Source of the DNA: Paraburkholderia franconis | GTDB lineage: Bacteria > Pseudomonadota > Gammaproteobacteria > Burkholderiales > Burkholderiaceae | DNA length: 64,000 bases | Direction of reading: 5' to 3' | NCBI RefSeq assembly: GCF_009362735.1 | Contig: NZ_WHNP01000008.1 | Coordinates: forward strand, 1 to 64,000 | Part shown: positions 63,477 through 64,000 of the stretch, in pieces | Numbering within the stretch: position 1 is the first letter of the stretch | Layout of the letters: the number at the start of each line of letters is the position of its first letter | Translations under genes and position numbers: made by a program | Notes under the pieces: model-generated | What the model saw: only the letters and a program-made list of their open reading frames with translations | What the model was told of the DNA's origin: nothing | The model's database searches: none

Positions 63477-64000
63477 CTATGAGCGGAAAAGCCGCGAATA
63501 CTGCGACTCGTGACGCGCCGACAAAATGCCGAGTTGCGGCGCGAACGTGTTGATCTCGTCGGGCGAAGTGGCGAGCGCCTTGCTGACGGCAGCGTCGATT
63601 GGCTCGCGCAGCGCGACGATAATGCGCTGTCCCGCGAGTTGCCCAAGAGGCACGGCCTTCAGCGCGGCTGCCGCCTGGTTCTCGACCCAGCTGAACGCAT
63701 AGGCGGCGAGCGCGGCGTCCGTGGCGGCGTCGTGGGCGAAGGCGGCGAACGCAAATGCCGTCGGTTGCGCGATCGGCGAGATCGATGCGAGCGTCGCGCG
63801 GCGTTCCTTGTCACCCCATTCGAGCGACGCGCACAACTGCCGCAGCGACCAGCCCATCTGTTCCGTCTCGCGACGCAGCTCCGCCGATTCGCGGCTCGCG
63901 AGGAATTCGTGATTGCTCGCCGTCAAAGCATCGGCATCATGCGCGCGCCAGCGTTCGATTTGATGCGCGAGAAACGGCAGTTCGCCGTGCGCGATCACGT
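63477..64000 (-). CDS. ureF: Urease accessory protein UreF (5' end beyond window)
   Basis: The C-terminal 174 codons are visible. Typical UreF elements are [76 protein letters not shown] (read in parts) and the end [29 protein letters not shown] (read in parts). The start lies outside the window. The GTG at 63998 is internal to the family's usual length. UreF forms the chaperone complex with UreD/H and UreG. Confidence 0.92.
   Translation of the reverse strand, partial: VIAHGELPFLAHQIERWRAHDADALTASNHEFLASRESAELRRETEQMGWSLRQLCASLEWGDKERRATLASISPIAQPTAFAFAAFAHDAATDAALAAYAFSWVENQAAAALKAVPLGQLAGQRIIVALREPIDAAVSKALATSPDEINTFAPQLGILSARHESQYSRLFRS

Overview
The window looks like a chromosomal segment of a high-GC betaproteobacterium of the Burkholderia/Paraburkholderia/Caballeronia group. 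The reasons are the ureG/ureF pair, a WaaC - Kdo hydroxylase (KdoO) - WaaA set beside a phosphomannomutase, several lipoproteins and exported proteins of Burkholderia type, and a GC-rich codon style throughout. This assignment is made by eye, without database searches.

Layout. 0-0.25 kb: the 3' end of an IS256-family transposase. 1-29.4 kb: a large exopolysaccharide locus. It holds a beta-helix lipoprotein, an EpsG-type polymerase candidate, a GINT1_N-like protein, a FadR/GntR regulator, AsnB, five GT4 glycosyltransferases in this arm, a WecA/MraY-type initiating transferase, a Wzc-type co-polymerase/tyrosine kinase, a TviB-like UDP-HexNAc dehydrogenase and a TviC-like epimerase. A MurJ-type flippase, a second-copy-style GlmS, an ATP-grasp enzyme followed by an FAD oxidoreductase, and a methyltransferase complete it. 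Two transcription units diverge from about 11.5-12.2 kb. TviB, TviC, AsnB and GlmS together suggest a polymer containing (possibly amidated) N-acetylhexosaminuronic acid. No Wza-type outer-membrane exporter and no Wzb-type phosphatase lie in the window.

29.7-34.1 kb (minus strand: Wzx-type flippase, GT2, GT4, GalE, terminator) and 52.9-58.0 kb (plus strand: phosphomannomutase/phosphoglucomutase, WaaC, KdoO, WaaA) look like two halves of one LPS locus reading away from a shared promoter region. They are now separated by about 18 kb of accessory DNA. That block is bracketed by a diverged direct repeat (about 33.95-34.31 kb and 52.57-52.93 kb) which carries the flippase 5' end and its upstream region. 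The second copy of the flippase start is a frame-damaged remnant.

The accessory block (34.3-52.6 kb) holds a GT2 remnant, a Cys-rich unknown protein, an HNH endonuclease, a quinone oxidoreductase and a PPOX-type flavoprotein. It also holds an StbB-like plasmid-stability-type protein, a tyrosine recombinase, two TnpB (IS200/IS605-type, no TnpA) elements, a large protein joining a RelE-like domain, an SF1 helicase and ankyrin repeats, envelope proteins, and a PHB-depolymerase-like lipoprotein. Comparing the two TnpB elements lets both ends be placed (target TTGAAC). The second insertion can be seen to have split the start codon of an exported protein, whose reading frame now starts inside the element's right-end hairpin.

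58-64 kb: an orphan NTP_transf_8-like nucleotidyltransferase behind two identical-geometry palindromic operators, a DNA-ligase-like fragment, a PQQ-type sugar dehydrogenase, and ureG and ureF (truncated by the window edge).
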